Source of the DNA: Acidiphilium sp. CAG:727
GTDB taxonomy: Bacteria; Bacillota; Clostridia; Christensenellales; Borkfalkiaceae
DNA length: 9,778 nucleotides
NCBI GenBank assembly: GCA_000437515.1
Contig: FR898489.1
Coordinates: 14,556 to 24,333, forward strand
Direction: 5' to 3'
The notes beneath the pieces are model-generated. The model did not search any database. It saw nothing but the letters and a program-made list of their open reading frames with translations, and was not told the origin of the DNA. Shown in pieces: positions 1-6,883 of this stretch. Each line of letters opens with the position of its first letter. The first letter of the stretch is position 1. A program made the translations under genes and the position numbers.

Positions 1-58
1 GAAGCGTCCGCTTCGGGGCGTAACTGCGGGTTAAGACATGATTACGGTATAAAAAACC
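1..58. other. Window edge, no supportable gene
   Basis: This is too short to assign. On the + strand, frame 2 closes at TAA 32-34 and frame 3 at TAA 21-23. Frame 1 stays open until TGA 70-72, which would overlap the start of the next gene by 14 bases. Any of these could be the tail of an upstream gene. The peptide fragments carry no recognisable motif. Confidence 0.3.
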
Positions 59-1198
59 ATGAGCGAAATTGATTACACTAAGGATTACAAAAACGTCGCT
101 ACGGACTGTATAAAATGTCCGAGTTGCGGCGGAACTCTTAACTTTAACCCCGATACGCAAACTCTCAAATGCGAGCATTGCGGCAATACGGTCGACTTCG
201 AAAAGAATAAAGAGGTTAAAGAGAACGATATTACCGAGGGCTTCGATAAAGTCAAGCCGTGGGATTCGTCCGAACAGGTCACTTATAAATGCAACAACTG
301 CGGCGCCGTGATTATCATAAACGCCGAAGAAGAAGCGACGGCCTGTCCGTTTTGCGGAGCGACGCACATAATAAAAGATAAGAGTTTCGACGGTATACGT
401 CCGCAGGCGGTGATTCCTTTCAAATTCGGGACGGATAAAGCCGCCGAATACGGGAAAAAGTGGGCTAAATCACGCATTTTCGCGCCGAGAAAGTTCAAAA
501 AGAACTTAAACCGCGAGAATATGCGAGGCGTTTACGAGCCTTGTTTTACTTTCGACAGCAATACTTATTCGACTTACGTCGGTCGCGTCGGATACCGCAG
601 AACCCGCACGGTGGGCAGCGGTAAAGACAGACGAACCGAAACTTACATAGAATATAAGAACATTTCGGGTACGTATACCGAATTTTTCGACGATTTGCTT
701 ATCGCCAACAGCGATAAATTCAATCAGAAACAAATCGACAGACTTTCGCCGTTCAACACGGCTAACGCCTGCGTTTACGAAAAGAACTACCTTTCGGGTT
801 TCGTTGCCGACGGCTATACGAAGGGGCTTAACGAGTGCTGGCAAGACGCGAAAAATACTATGGATTCGCTCATTCGGCAGCACATCAAGCGCGAGTACAA
901 CGCAGACGTGATCGATTATCTCAACGTAAGTACCATACACGAAAACGTTACGTATAAATATCTGCTTCTTCCCGTTTATTTTTTGTCGTATAAGTACGGT
1001 AAAAAGAGTTACGGCGTAGCGGTAAACGGTTGTAGCGGAAAAGTCAGGGGTAAAACGCCGATTTCTCCGCTTCGCGTAGCGATTGCGGTGATTTTGGGGT
1101 TGGCTGCTCTCGTCGGTCTGGCGTTCTTTATAATGCGTTTTTCGAACGGCGAATCGGCAGAAACCACCTTGAATGCGGCAAAAACTTTGCTTATATGA
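59..1198 (+). CDS. Double zinc-ribbon (TFIIB-type) protein with C-terminal membrane helix
   Basis: The 379-residue protein opens with two CxxC...CxxC zinc ribbons: Cys20/23/38/41 and Cys78/81/96/99. A conserved middle domain of about 200 residues (roughly 115-325) follows, with motifs such as YEPCFTFD and a Tyr-rich strand region. One hydrophobic segment lies at about 340-359, and a short polar tail of 20 residues ends the protein. This layout matches the family of bacterial zinc-ribbon proteins often labelled 'TFIIB-type zinc finger' or mislabelled 'primosomal protein N'' in clostridial genomes. Their function is not established. The membrane helix suggests a tail-anchored protein with the ribbons in the cytosol (inference). 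The ATG at 59 is chosen because the first ribbon follows at once, but no good Shine-Dalgarno precedes it, so translation may be coupled to an upstream gene outside the window. Confidence 0.85.
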   Translation: MSEIDYTKDYKNVATDCIKCPSCGGTLNFNPDTQTLKCEHCGNTVDFEKNKEVKENDITEGFDKVKPWDSSEQVTYKCNNCGAVIIINAEEEATACPFCGATHIIKDKSFDGIRPQAVIPFKFGTDKAAEYGKKWAKSRIFAPRKFKKNLNRENMRGVYEPCFTFDSNTYSTYVGRVGYRRTRTVGSGKDRRTETYIEYKNISGTYTEFFDDLLIANSDKFNQKQIDRLSPFNTANACVYEKNYLSGFVADGYTKGLNECWQDAKNTMDSLIRQHIKREYNADVIDYLNVSTIHENVTYKYLLLPVYFLSYKYGKKSYGVAVNGCSGKVRGKTPISPLRVAIAVILGLAALVGLAFFIMRFSNGESAETTLNAAKTLLI

Positions 1199-1239
1199 CG
1201 AATTTTTAGTCGATTTACAAAAAATCTTATTTAATTGCG

Positions 1240-1268
1240 TTGACTAAAATCGTTTATAATGTTAAAAT
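1240..1268 (+). promoter_or_regulatory. Sigma-A promoter of the cyclophilin-like lipoprotein gene
   Basis: The -35 box TTGACT (1240-1245) and -10 box TAAAAT (1263-1268) are separated by exactly 17 bp, giving an expected start near 1275. A TATAAT at 1255-1260 also exists but lies only 9 bp from the -35, so it is the less likely -10. The gene's ribosome-binding site GGAGGA lies at 1305-1310, 4 bases before the ATG. Confidence 0.7.
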
Positions 1269-1314
1269 AAGTTAAAATTCTTGCGTAGCGTCGCTGCTAT
1301 GCACGGAGGATTGA

Positions 1315-2307
1315 ATGAAAAAATTACTTAAAAGAATATGCTCCGCTTTCCTTGCGGCGGCAACCGTTTTCTGTTTTACGGGTTGCGGTAAAGGCGTCGT
1401 CAAAGACGGCAGTAAAATCGAAAAAATGAATATCGTTTTCGAATATACGGATACCGACGACAAAGCGCAGACGCTCAACGTGGAAATCGAACTTTATATG
1501 AACTACGCTCCGGCGACGATCGCTCACGTCAAATATCTTGCTTCGAAAGGTTATTACGACGGAACCGTCGTAAGCGATCTGAAGCAGAATCATATAGAAC
1601 TCGGCGAATTTTATCTCGATAACGGCGAACGCAAATCAAGATACGACGAAAACGCTAAACTTGCGTATACTTCGATTATAAACTCCGATTACGTCAGCGG
1701 AAAAACGATTGCCAACGGTAAACGAAACAGATATACCGCGACGGGGAGCATCGTCGGCGAATTCAGGGCCAACGGAATAAGCAGTTCGAAAACTCTTACC
1801 GTTTCGGACGGTACGCTCGTATTGAAAAGGGATACTTTGAGTTACGACGTCGACGGCGGACACGATACGGCGAAAGGCACTCTTGCGCTCGTAACGGGTA
1901 GCGACGGTTATTATACCAACGTAGAAAGCGGCTATACCGCCGCGCAGTGTTTTGCCGTCATCGGTAAAATAACGAAAGGTAAAGATACGCTTAAAAAATT
2001 GATAACCGACGCCGATAAATACGTCAAGGACACCAACGGTTTGACCACTTACTATTTCGATTACGAAAATTGCGTAGACGGCAGCGATGAAAAATCGAAG
2101 GCTGTTTACGAACAGTTCGAATCTCTCGGACACGTATTCGTAAAAGACAGCGAAGGTAAATATACCGCAGTCGGCGGGGAAACCCCGATCGACGTAACGG
2201 GCGAGGATTACAGCGACGTTCTTTCCACATTGAATAGTAACAGCAAATATTTAAGGGCTGTTCCGTATAAGACGATAACGATAAAGAGCGTTAAGGTAAG
2301 TAAATAA
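1315..2307 (+). CDS. Secreted lipoprotein with divergent cyclophilin-type (peptidyl-prolyl isomerase) domain
   Basis: The 330-residue product starts with a lipoprotein signal: KK and KR near the N-terminus, a hydrophobic stretch, then lipobox FTGC with the lipidated Cys at residue 24. It should be anchored to the outer face of the membrane. The rest resembles a cyclophilin domain in order. A strand VEIELYMNYAPATIAHVKYLA corresponds to the usual 'ELF...AP.TV.NF..L', GYYDGT matches the usual 'G.YDGT', a GEF segment follows, then KGTLALV and AAQCFAVIG in place of 'GTLSMA' and 'SQFFI'. The catalytic F-H-R segment after YDGT reads VVSDL, so the key Arg is absent, and a long segment (about 95-185) is expanded. 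It could be an extracellular folding factor or a binding domain that has lost isomerase activity. The gene has its own promoter and terminator and is probably monocistronic. The start is supported by GGAGGA. Confidence 0.82.
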   Translation: MKKLLKRICSAFLAAATVFCFTGCGKGVVKDGSKIEKMNIVFEYTDTDDKAQTLNVEIELYMNYAPATIAHVKYLASKGYYDGTVVSDLKQNHIELGEFYLDNGERKSRYDENAKLAYTSIINSDYVSGKTIANGKRNRYTATGSIVGEFRANGISSSKTLTVSDGTLVLKRDTLSYDVDGGHDTAKGTLALVTGSDGYYTNVESGYTAAQCFAVIGKITKGKDTLKKLITDADKYVKDTNGLTTYYFDYENCVDGSDEKSKAVYEQFESLGHVFVKDSEGKYTAVGGETPIDVTGEDYSDVLSTLNSNSKYLRAVPYKTITIKSVKVSK

Positions 2308-2348
2308 AGACGGAACCGGCAGTCGCGGAATTATTGGGTTAAGACCCC

Positions 2349-2382
2349 AGGGGGCGAGTTTTTCTCGCTCCCTTATTTTTTT
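2349..2382 (+). terminator. Intrinsic terminator after the cyclophilin-like gene
   Basis: The arms GGGGGCGAG (2350-2358) and CTCGCTCCC (2364-2372) form a 9-bp stem with one G-U pair and a TTTTT loop. An extra A-T pair closes the base, and a run of seven T follows at 2376-2382. Confidence 0.88.
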
Positions 2383-2430
2383 GTCCCGAAAAACGTTCGC
2401 AAAAAAATAAAAAAAATTTTTCAATATGGG

Positions 2431-2459
2431 TTGAAATTCGTTTTGTTATAGTATATAAT
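2431..2459 (+). promoter_or_regulatory. Sigma-A promoter of the EF-G-like gene
   Basis: TTGAAA (2431-2436) and TATAAT (2454-2459) have a 17-bp spacer, and the sequence upstream (2400-2422) is A/T-rich like an UP element. The expected start is near 2466. The ribosome-binding site AGAGGA is at 2518-2523, 8 bases before the ATG at 2532. Confidence 0.8.
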
Positions 2460-2531
2460 TGAAATAAGCGGGGGTGGTTTACATAAAATCACAACGGATT
2501 CCCGAAAAAATATGAAAAGAGGAAAACTAAA

Positions 2532-4589
2532 ATGATAAGGACAGAAGAGATCAGAAACGTAGCGATCATCGGGCACAGCGGCGAAGGTAAGACTACTCTT
2601 ACCGAAGCCATACTTTTTAATGCGGGCGCGATAGATCGCCAGGGTAAAGTCGACGACGGAAACACCGTAAGCGACTTCGAGCAGGAAGAAATAGCCAGAA
2701 AAACGTCGATAAGCCTCACGGCTTCCCGTTGCGAATATACCGACAGAAAAAACAGACACGTAGTATTCAATCTTTTGGACGTTCCCGGATTTTTCGATTT
2801 CGAGGGCGAACGCAGCGAGGCTCTTGCGGCTGCCGATAACGCGTTGATAGTTACCGGCGCGAACGGAACTTTGACCGTCGGCACCGAAAAGGCGATAGAA
2901 TACTGTCTTAAAAATAAAATCCCGTCTATACTTTTTATAAACGGACTTGATAAAGATAACGCAAATTTCGTTAAGACCGTCCACGCGATCAAAGAAAAAT
3001 ACGGCAATAAAATCGCGCCGATGATTATACCGAACATGGTAGACGAAAAAATGAAAGGTTTCGTGAAAGTGGCTTACGGCGTACTTCGCGACTGGGAAAG
3101 AAACGAACATCCTATTCCCGCAAATCTTCAATCCGACTACGAAGAAGCCCGTCTTGCTCTTTGCGAAGCGGCGGCCGAAAACGACGAAGGACTTCTCGAT
3201 AAATTCTTCGCTGACGGCGACCTTACGGGCGAAGAAATCGAGCGGGGCGTAAAATTCGGCGTAAAGGCGTGTACGACCATAACCGTGCTCGGCGGCAGCG
3301 CGCTTAAAAATCAGGGAATATTCAACCTTATGGATAAAATGGTTTCTACCATGCTTTCCCCCGCCGACGCGCAACCCCAGAAGGCGTTCGACGACGGTAA
3401 AGAAATAGAGATCAGACCCGATTCGGGCGCCCCGGCCGTAGTCAGAGTTTTCAAAACGACCGTTGACCCGTTCGTCGGCAGACTTAATATGTTCAAAGTT
3501 CTTAACGGAACGGTTAAAAGCGGCGACACGCTTATCGACGGCAGAACGGGCGAAGCGCAGAAGATAAGTTCGATATATTATTTGCGCGGTAAAAAGCAGA
3601 TACCTACCGACGAAATAGTCGCGGGCGATATAGGCGCGTTTGCAAAACTCGGCGCGGTCGCGACCGGCGACGCGTTGTCGGTAAGCGGAAAAATAATCAC
3701 CCCGACGATAAAAATGCCTCCCGCCGAATACGCTATGGCAATCGGCTCGGCTAAAAAAGGCGAAGAAGACAAGGTTTTCGCGGGTCTTAAAAAATTGCAG
3801 GAAGAAGACGTTTCGTTCAGAATCGAAAAGAACCCCGATACGGGCGAAATGCTTATTGTCGGCGTAGGCGACACGCAACTTTCGGTACTTTGCAAAAAAC
3901 TCAAAAACAAATTCGGTTGCGACGCGGTTTTAACCGAACCCAAAGTCGCTTACAGAGAAACTATAAGAAAATCCGCCGAGGGCGAAGGCAAACATAAAAA
4001 ACAGTCTGGCGGCGCGGGACAGTACGGACATTGTAAAGTCCGCTTTGAACCGGGCGCGGAAGACGGCTTATACGAATTCGTCGACGCGGTCGTCGGCGGC
4101 GTCGTTCCCCGTCAGTTTATTCCGGCGGTAGATAAAGGACTTAAAGAAGCGATTAAAGAGGGCGTACTTGCGGGCTATCCCGTAGTAAATCTCAAATGCA
4201 CGCTTTTCGACGGAAGTTACCACCCCGTAGACAGTAAAGAAGTCGCGTTCGTTTCGGCGGCGAGGCTCGCTTATCTCGACGGTATGAAGAAGGCTTCTCC
4301 GTGTATACTCGAACCCGTCATGAAAATGGATATTACCGTTCCCGACGGCTATCTCGGCGATATAATGGGAGATATGAATAAGCGCAGGGGCAGAATTTTA
4401 GGTACGGATACGGTTGACGGTAACGCGGTAGTTCCCGCCGAAGCACCGCAAGCCGAAATTCTTAAATACGCCACCGATCTTCGCTCGATGACGCAGGGCA
4501 GGGGCAGTTACGTTACCGAATTTGTCCGCTACGAAGAAGTTCCGTCGAATCTGCAAGATAAGATTATAGCGGAAGCAAAAAAACAATAA
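2532..4589 (+). CDS. EF-G-like translation factor GTPase (EF-G paralogue)
   Basis: At 685 residues it has full EF-G length and domain order: the G domain (about 1-270), a beta-barrel domain II with FKTTVDPFVGRLNMFKVLNG, domain III, domain IV with GGAGQYGHCKVRFEPG and the tip segment SYHPVDSKEVAF, and domain V with DITVPDGYLGDIMGDMNKRRG. The P-loop is GHSGEGKTT (14-22) rather than the GHIDAGKTT of main EF-G, and the segment around 40-56 (KVDDGNTVSDFEQEEIA) matches the EF-G-like paralogue family common in Clostridia. Switch II reads DVPGF (83-87), lacking the usual catalytic His of DTPGH; Tyr or Phe there is common in this paralogue family. G4 reads NGLD (137-140) instead of NKxD, which is unusual and should weaken guanine recognition. 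It is therefore unlikely to be the sole elongation factor; a role in ribosome rescue, recycling or protection is inference. A strong promoter and RBS precede it. Confidence 0.9.
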   Translation: MIRTEEIRNVAIIGHSGEGKTTLTEAILFNAGAIDRQGKVDDGNTVSDFEQEEIARKTSISLTASRCEYTDRKNRHVVFNLLDVPGFFDFEGERSEALAAADNALIVTGANGTLTVGTEKAIEYCLKNKIPSILFINGLDKDNANFVKTVHAIKEKYGNKIAPMIIPNMVDEKMKGFVKVAYGVLRDWERNEHPIPANLQSDYEEARLALCEAAAENDEGLLDKFFADGDLTGEEIERGVKFGVKACTTITVLGGSALKNQGIFNLMDKMVSTMLSPADAQPQKAFDDGKEIEIRPDSGAPAVVRVFKTTVDPFVGRLNMFKVLNGTVKSGDTLIDGRTGEAQKISSIYYLRGKKQIPTDEIVAGDIGAFAKLGAVATGDALSVSGKIITPTIKMPPAEYAMAIGSAKKGEEDKVFAGLKKLQEEDVSFRIEKNPDTGEMLIVGVGDTQLSVLCKKLKNKFGCDAVLTEPKVAYRETIRKSAEGEGKHKKQSGGAGQYGHCKVRFEPGAEDGLYEFVDAVVGGVVPRQFIPAVDKGLKEAIKEGVLAGYPVVNLKCTLFDGSYHPVDSKEVAFVSAARLAYLDGMKKASPCILEPVMKMDITVPDGYLGDIMGDMNKRRGRILGTDTVDGNAVVPAEAPQAEILKYATDLRSMTQGRGSYVTEFVRYEEVPSNLQDKIIAEAKKQ

Positions 4590-4609
4590 CGAATAAAAAA
4601 TAATCGTTC

Positions 4610-4648
4610 CGCCTTCCTTTTCACCGTAAAGCGGAGAAAGGGAAGGCG
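4610..4648 (+). promoter_or_regulatory. Long intercistronic hairpin between the EF-G-like gene and the PfkB kinase gene
   Basis: CGCCTTCC (4610-4617) pairs perfectly with GGAAGGCG (4641-4648). The stem continues through TTTTC/GAAAG with one G-U pair, then an A-A mismatch, then CCG/CGG around a 5-base loop. It gives about 16 pairs in 39 bases. No T-run follows on the + strand, so it is not a standard forward terminator. It ends 7 bases before the kinase RBS GAGG (4656-4659). It may stabilise or separate the two messages. Confidence 0.6.
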
Positions 4649-4664
4649 AAAGTATGAGGCGAAA

Positions 4665-5591
4665 ATGATATTATCCGTATGCCCTAATCCGAGCGTCGAT
4701 TGTACGATAGAACTCGATACGTTAAAAACGGGGTCGCTCAACAGGGTTGAAAATAAAGTAATAACTTACTCCGGAAAGGCGTTGAACGTCGCCGTAGGCG
4801 TGGCAAGGCTCGGCGGCGACAGTTTCGCAACGGGGTTTATGTTTGACGATAACGGAAAAATGTTTGTTCACGCGTTGGACGACGAAGGCGTAAAAAACAC
4901 CTTCGTATGGAACAAAGGCGGGGCGAGAACCAACTATAAAATAGTCGATAAGCGCTCTATGATGACCGAAATCAACGACAAGGGCGAACCCGTTGCCGAA
5001 AAAGAACAAGAAGAACTTTTAGACCTCGTGGGTACTCTTTCGCAGCAGGCGAGCGTAGTCGTGATGAGCGGCTCGCTTCCGTCGGGCGTCGGCGACGATT
5101 ATTATCTTCGGTTATCCGAAAGAATACCAAAGAACGTCAAAAAGATATTCGACGTTACGGGCGACAGGCTCGTAAACGCTCTTAAAGGCGGAGCGTATCT
5201 CGTAAAGCCCAATTTAGACGAACTGAAAGAAGTTACAGGCGAGCATTACGACGGCTATGACGAAATGCTCGGGGGGTGCAGAAGGCTTCTCGACGCGGGG
5301 GCGGAAAACGTCTTATTGTCGCTCGGCAGAAAGGGCGCGTTTTTAGTCGATAAAAATTCCGCGCTGTTTTGCAAAAGCGCGACGGTTGCGGTAAATTCCA
5401 CGGTCGGTGGGGGGGACGGAATGGTCGCGGCGGTGGCATTGACTACCGAAAGGGGCGATTCGCGCGAAGAAATTCTGCGTTGCGCCGTGGCGGCGGGTAC
5501 GGCTTCGGTAATGACTCCCGGTACGAATTTATTCTATAAAGATAAATTTCTCGAAATTTACGACAGAATCAAGGTCGAAAAAATATATTAA
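4665..5591 (+). CDS. PfkB-family sugar kinase, 1-phosphofructokinase/tagatose-6-phosphate kinase type
   Basis: The 308-residue protein has the usual length and motif order of the hexose-phosphate kinase branch of the PfkB (ribokinase) fold. The N-terminal SVCPNPSVDCTIELD corresponds to the family's 'TLNPAID'. SGKALNVAVGVARLGG (36-51) stands where GGKGINVA is usual. TEIN (101-104) is typical of the 1-PFK branch, as are SGSLPSGV (135-142) and KPNLDEL (181-187). The C-terminal signature NSTVGGGDGMVA carries the catalytic base Asp251. It should transfer phosphate from ATP to a phosphorylated or free hexose in the cytosol; fructose-1-phosphate is the likeliest substrate by family, but specificity cannot be read from sequence. 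It lies 75 bases behind the EF-G-like gene with no convincing promoter of its own, so read-through is likely. RBS GAGG (4656-4659) sits 5 bases from the ATG. Confidence 0.88.
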   Translation: MILSVCPNPSVDCTIELDTLKTGSLNRVENKVITYSGKALNVAVGVARLGGDSFATGFMFDDNGKMFVHALDDEGVKNTFVWNKGGARTNYKIVDKRSMMTEINDKGEPVAEKEQEELLDLVGTLSQQASVVVMSGSLPSGVGDDYYLRLSERIPKNVKKIFDVTGDRLVNALKGGAYLVKPNLDELKEVTGEHYDGYDEMLGGCRRLLDAGAENVLLSLGRKGAFLVDKNSALFCKSATVAVNSTVGGGDGMVAAVALTTERGDSREEILRCAVAAGTASVMTPGTNLFYKDKFLEIYDRIKVEKIY

Positions 5592-5601
5592 AAGCATACG
5601 C

Positions 5602-5630
5602 TTGCCTTTTTAATTAAAAAGTGTTACAAT
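5602..5630 (+). promoter_or_regulatory. Promoter of the APH-like kinase, with palindromic spacer
   Basis: TTGCCT (5602-5607) and TACAAT (5625-5630) are 17 bp apart, with an extended -10 TG at 5622-5623. The spacer contains the perfect 16-bp palindrome CTTTTTAATTAAAAAG (5606-5621). A second copy of TTTTTAATTAA occurs at 5632-5642, 25 bp from the first (5607-5617), so the -10 box lies between two identical sites. This could be an operator pair or simple A/T-rich promoter DNA. Confidence 0.65.
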
Positions 5631-5650
5631 TTTTTTAATTAAGGAATAGT

Positions 5651-5656
5651 ATGTAG
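5651..5656 (+). promoter_or_regulatory. ATG-TAG start-stop element in the kinase leader
   Basis: AAGGA (5641-5645) lies 5 bases before an ATG (5651-5653) that is followed at once by TAG (5654-5656). This ATG is in frame with the real start at 5666, which itself has no Shine-Dalgarno at proper distance. The arrangement is a minimal upstream ORF and could tune initiation on the gene. Confidence 0.5.
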
Positions 5657-5665
5657 CGTATCGAG

Positions 5666-6763
5666 ATGGATAGAAAAATAGAAAAGATTTGTCGAAAATT
5701 CGGTATAGACGGCGAGTATTTATCCTACGAACTGTTGACCAACGGGCATATAAACACGACGTATAAAGTTTATTTCGTCCGTCGCGGCGAGGTTAAGGAT
5801 TATATTTTACAGCGTATCAACGTGTACGTTTTCAAAAATCCGGAAGCCGTAATGGAAAATATCGTCAAAGTTACCGAGTATATCAGAGAAAAGATCAAGG
5901 CTACGGGCGTAAGCGCGAAACGCTACGTTCTGCATTACCAACCCACCGAGAACGGGAAATATTATTTCGTGGACGAAAAAGACGGTTTCTGGCGTTGCGC
6001 AAGGTTTATCGACGATTCGGTTACCTTCAATATAACCGATAATCCGACCGTCATAGAAGAAGCCGGCAAGGCATTCGGCGAATTTCAGATGTATCTTGCC
6101 GATTTTCCGGTACAAGACCTGAATATAGTAATTCCGCACTTTCATAACACCGTTTTAAGGTACGAAACCTTTGAAAATTCCGTACGGCGTAACGATATCG
6201 GCAGGGCGGACGGCGTAAAGGTCGAAATACAAAAATATCTTTCGCTTAAAGAAATCGCCACAAAAATGTATAAAATGCAGCGCGCGGGCGAACTTCCGCT
6301 CAAAGTTACGCATAACGACACCAAGTGTAATAACGTGCTTTTCGATAAAACGACGTTCAGACATTTGTCCGTTATCGACCTTGATACCGTTATGCCCGGG
6401 CTTGTCGGTTTTGACTTCGGCGACGCGATAAGGTTTACCGCCAACACGTGCGACGAAGACGAAAAAGACGTTTCGATAGTAAAACTCGATATGGATAAGT
6501 TCGAAGCGTTCACGCGGGGATTTTTATCCGCAGTCGGTCAGACTCTTTCCGAAAACGAAAAGAATACGCTTGCTCTCGGCGCGGTTACGATGACCGTCGA
6601 GTGCGGAATGAGGTTTTTAACCGACTATCTCGACGGCGATAAATATTTCAAAATATCCCGCGAAGAACAAAATCTCGACAGGGCAAGGTGTCAACTTGCT
6701 CTGGCGGAAGATATGATAACCCGCATCGACGAAATGAACGAAGTAGTCGATAAATACTTGTAA
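5666..6763 (+). CDS. APH-fold phosphotransferase, N-acetylhexosamine 1-kinase-like
   Basis: The 365-residue protein belongs to the aminoglycoside-phosphotransferase/choline-kinase fold. The N-terminal segment LTNGHINTTYKV (24-35), the YILQRIN (46-52) nucleotide-binding strand and VFKNPEAVMENI (55-66) match the NahK-like family found in Bifidobacterium and gut Bacteroidota and Bacillota. The catalytic loop is HNDTKCNN (216-223, with Asp218 and Asn223) and the metal-binding motif is VIDLDTVMPG (236-245). By family it phosphorylates the anomeric carbon of a sugar such as GlcNAc or GalNAc with ATP, feeding mucin or host-glycan sugar use; the true substrate is not visible. Placement beside a PfkB-type kinase suggests carbohydrate metabolism, not antibiotic resistance. 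Its promoter is separate. The start at 5666 is the first ATG after the in-frame TAG at 5654 and fits the family N-terminus. Confidence 0.82.
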   Translation: MDRKIEKICRKFGIDGEYLSYELLTNGHINTTYKVYFVRRGEVKDYILQRINVYVFKNPEAVMENIVKVTEYIREKIKATGVSAKRYVLHYQPTENGKYYFVDEKDGFWRCARFIDDSVTFNITDNPTVIEEAGKAFGEFQMYLADFPVQDLNIVIPHFHNTVLRYETFENSVRRNDIGRADGVKVEIQKYLSLKEIATKMYKMQRAGELPLKVTHNDTKCNNVLFDKTTFRHLSVIDLDTVMPGLVGFDFGDAIRFTANTCDEDEKDVSIVKLDMDKFEAFTRGFLSAVGQTLSENEKNTLALGAVTMTVECGMRFLTDYLDGDKYFKISREEQNLDRARCQLALAEDMITRIDEMNEVVDKYL

Positions 6764-6808
6764 CGGTATATACGGCGGGGTTCGTATTATTTATGATCGG
6801 TTCAACGC

Positions 6809-6837
6809 TTGACTATTTATAAGGTAAATGATATAAT
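6809..6837 (+). promoter_or_regulatory. Consensus sigma-A promoter of ktrB
   Basis: TTGACT (6809-6814) and TATAAT (6832-6837) with a 17-bp spacer make the strongest promoter in the window. Its -35 coincides with a TTG that would otherwise serve as an in-frame start for a longer ORF, which argues that the protein begins downstream. The expected transcription start is near 6844. Confidence 0.82.
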
Positions 6838-6840
6838 TTT

Positions 6841-6869
6841 GGCATACGACTTGAATCGTATGCCTTTTT
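6841..6869 (+). promoter_or_regulatory. Perfect dyad at the ktrB transcription start (operator or terminator)
   Basis: GGCATACGA (6841-6849) and TCGTATGCC (6856-6864) are perfect inverted repeats around a 6-base loop, followed by TTTTT (6865-6869). It begins 3 bases after the -10 box, so it covers the transcription start. It may be a repressor operator at +1, or a terminator for read-through from the upstream kinase gene; an RNA from the ktrB promoter itself would lack part of the left arm. Confidence 0.6.
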
Positions 6870-6883
6870 ACACGGCGTTTTAT

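Noticed and set aside
1..14. Small palindrome GAAGCG/CGCTTC at the window edge
   Set aside because: Only 5-6 pairs with almost no loop and no T-run; truncated context.
1204..1249. TTTTAGTC / GACTAAAA inverted repeat around the lipoprotein promoter
   Set aside because: The 30-base loop and A/T-rich arms make it weak as a terminator. It overlaps the -35 box, so it could be an operator, but the arms are short and chance is likely.
506..2133. Several 70-165-residue - strand open frames opposite the zinc-ribbon and cyclophilin-like genes
   Set aside because: They are shadows of the + strand genes; no Shine-Dalgarno, no domain features.
2421..3878. 485-residue open frame on the - strand opposite the EF-G-like gene
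   Set aside because: It is fully antisense to a strongly conserved gene, has no RBS or known motif, and its composition (many Arg, Phe and Tyr) is that expected from complementing the GAA/GAC/GCG-rich codons of the + strand gene.
6809..6883. N-terminal extension of KtrB from the TTG at 6809
   Set aside because: The codons overlap a consensus promoter and its start-site dyad, and the added residues do not match the family N-terminus.
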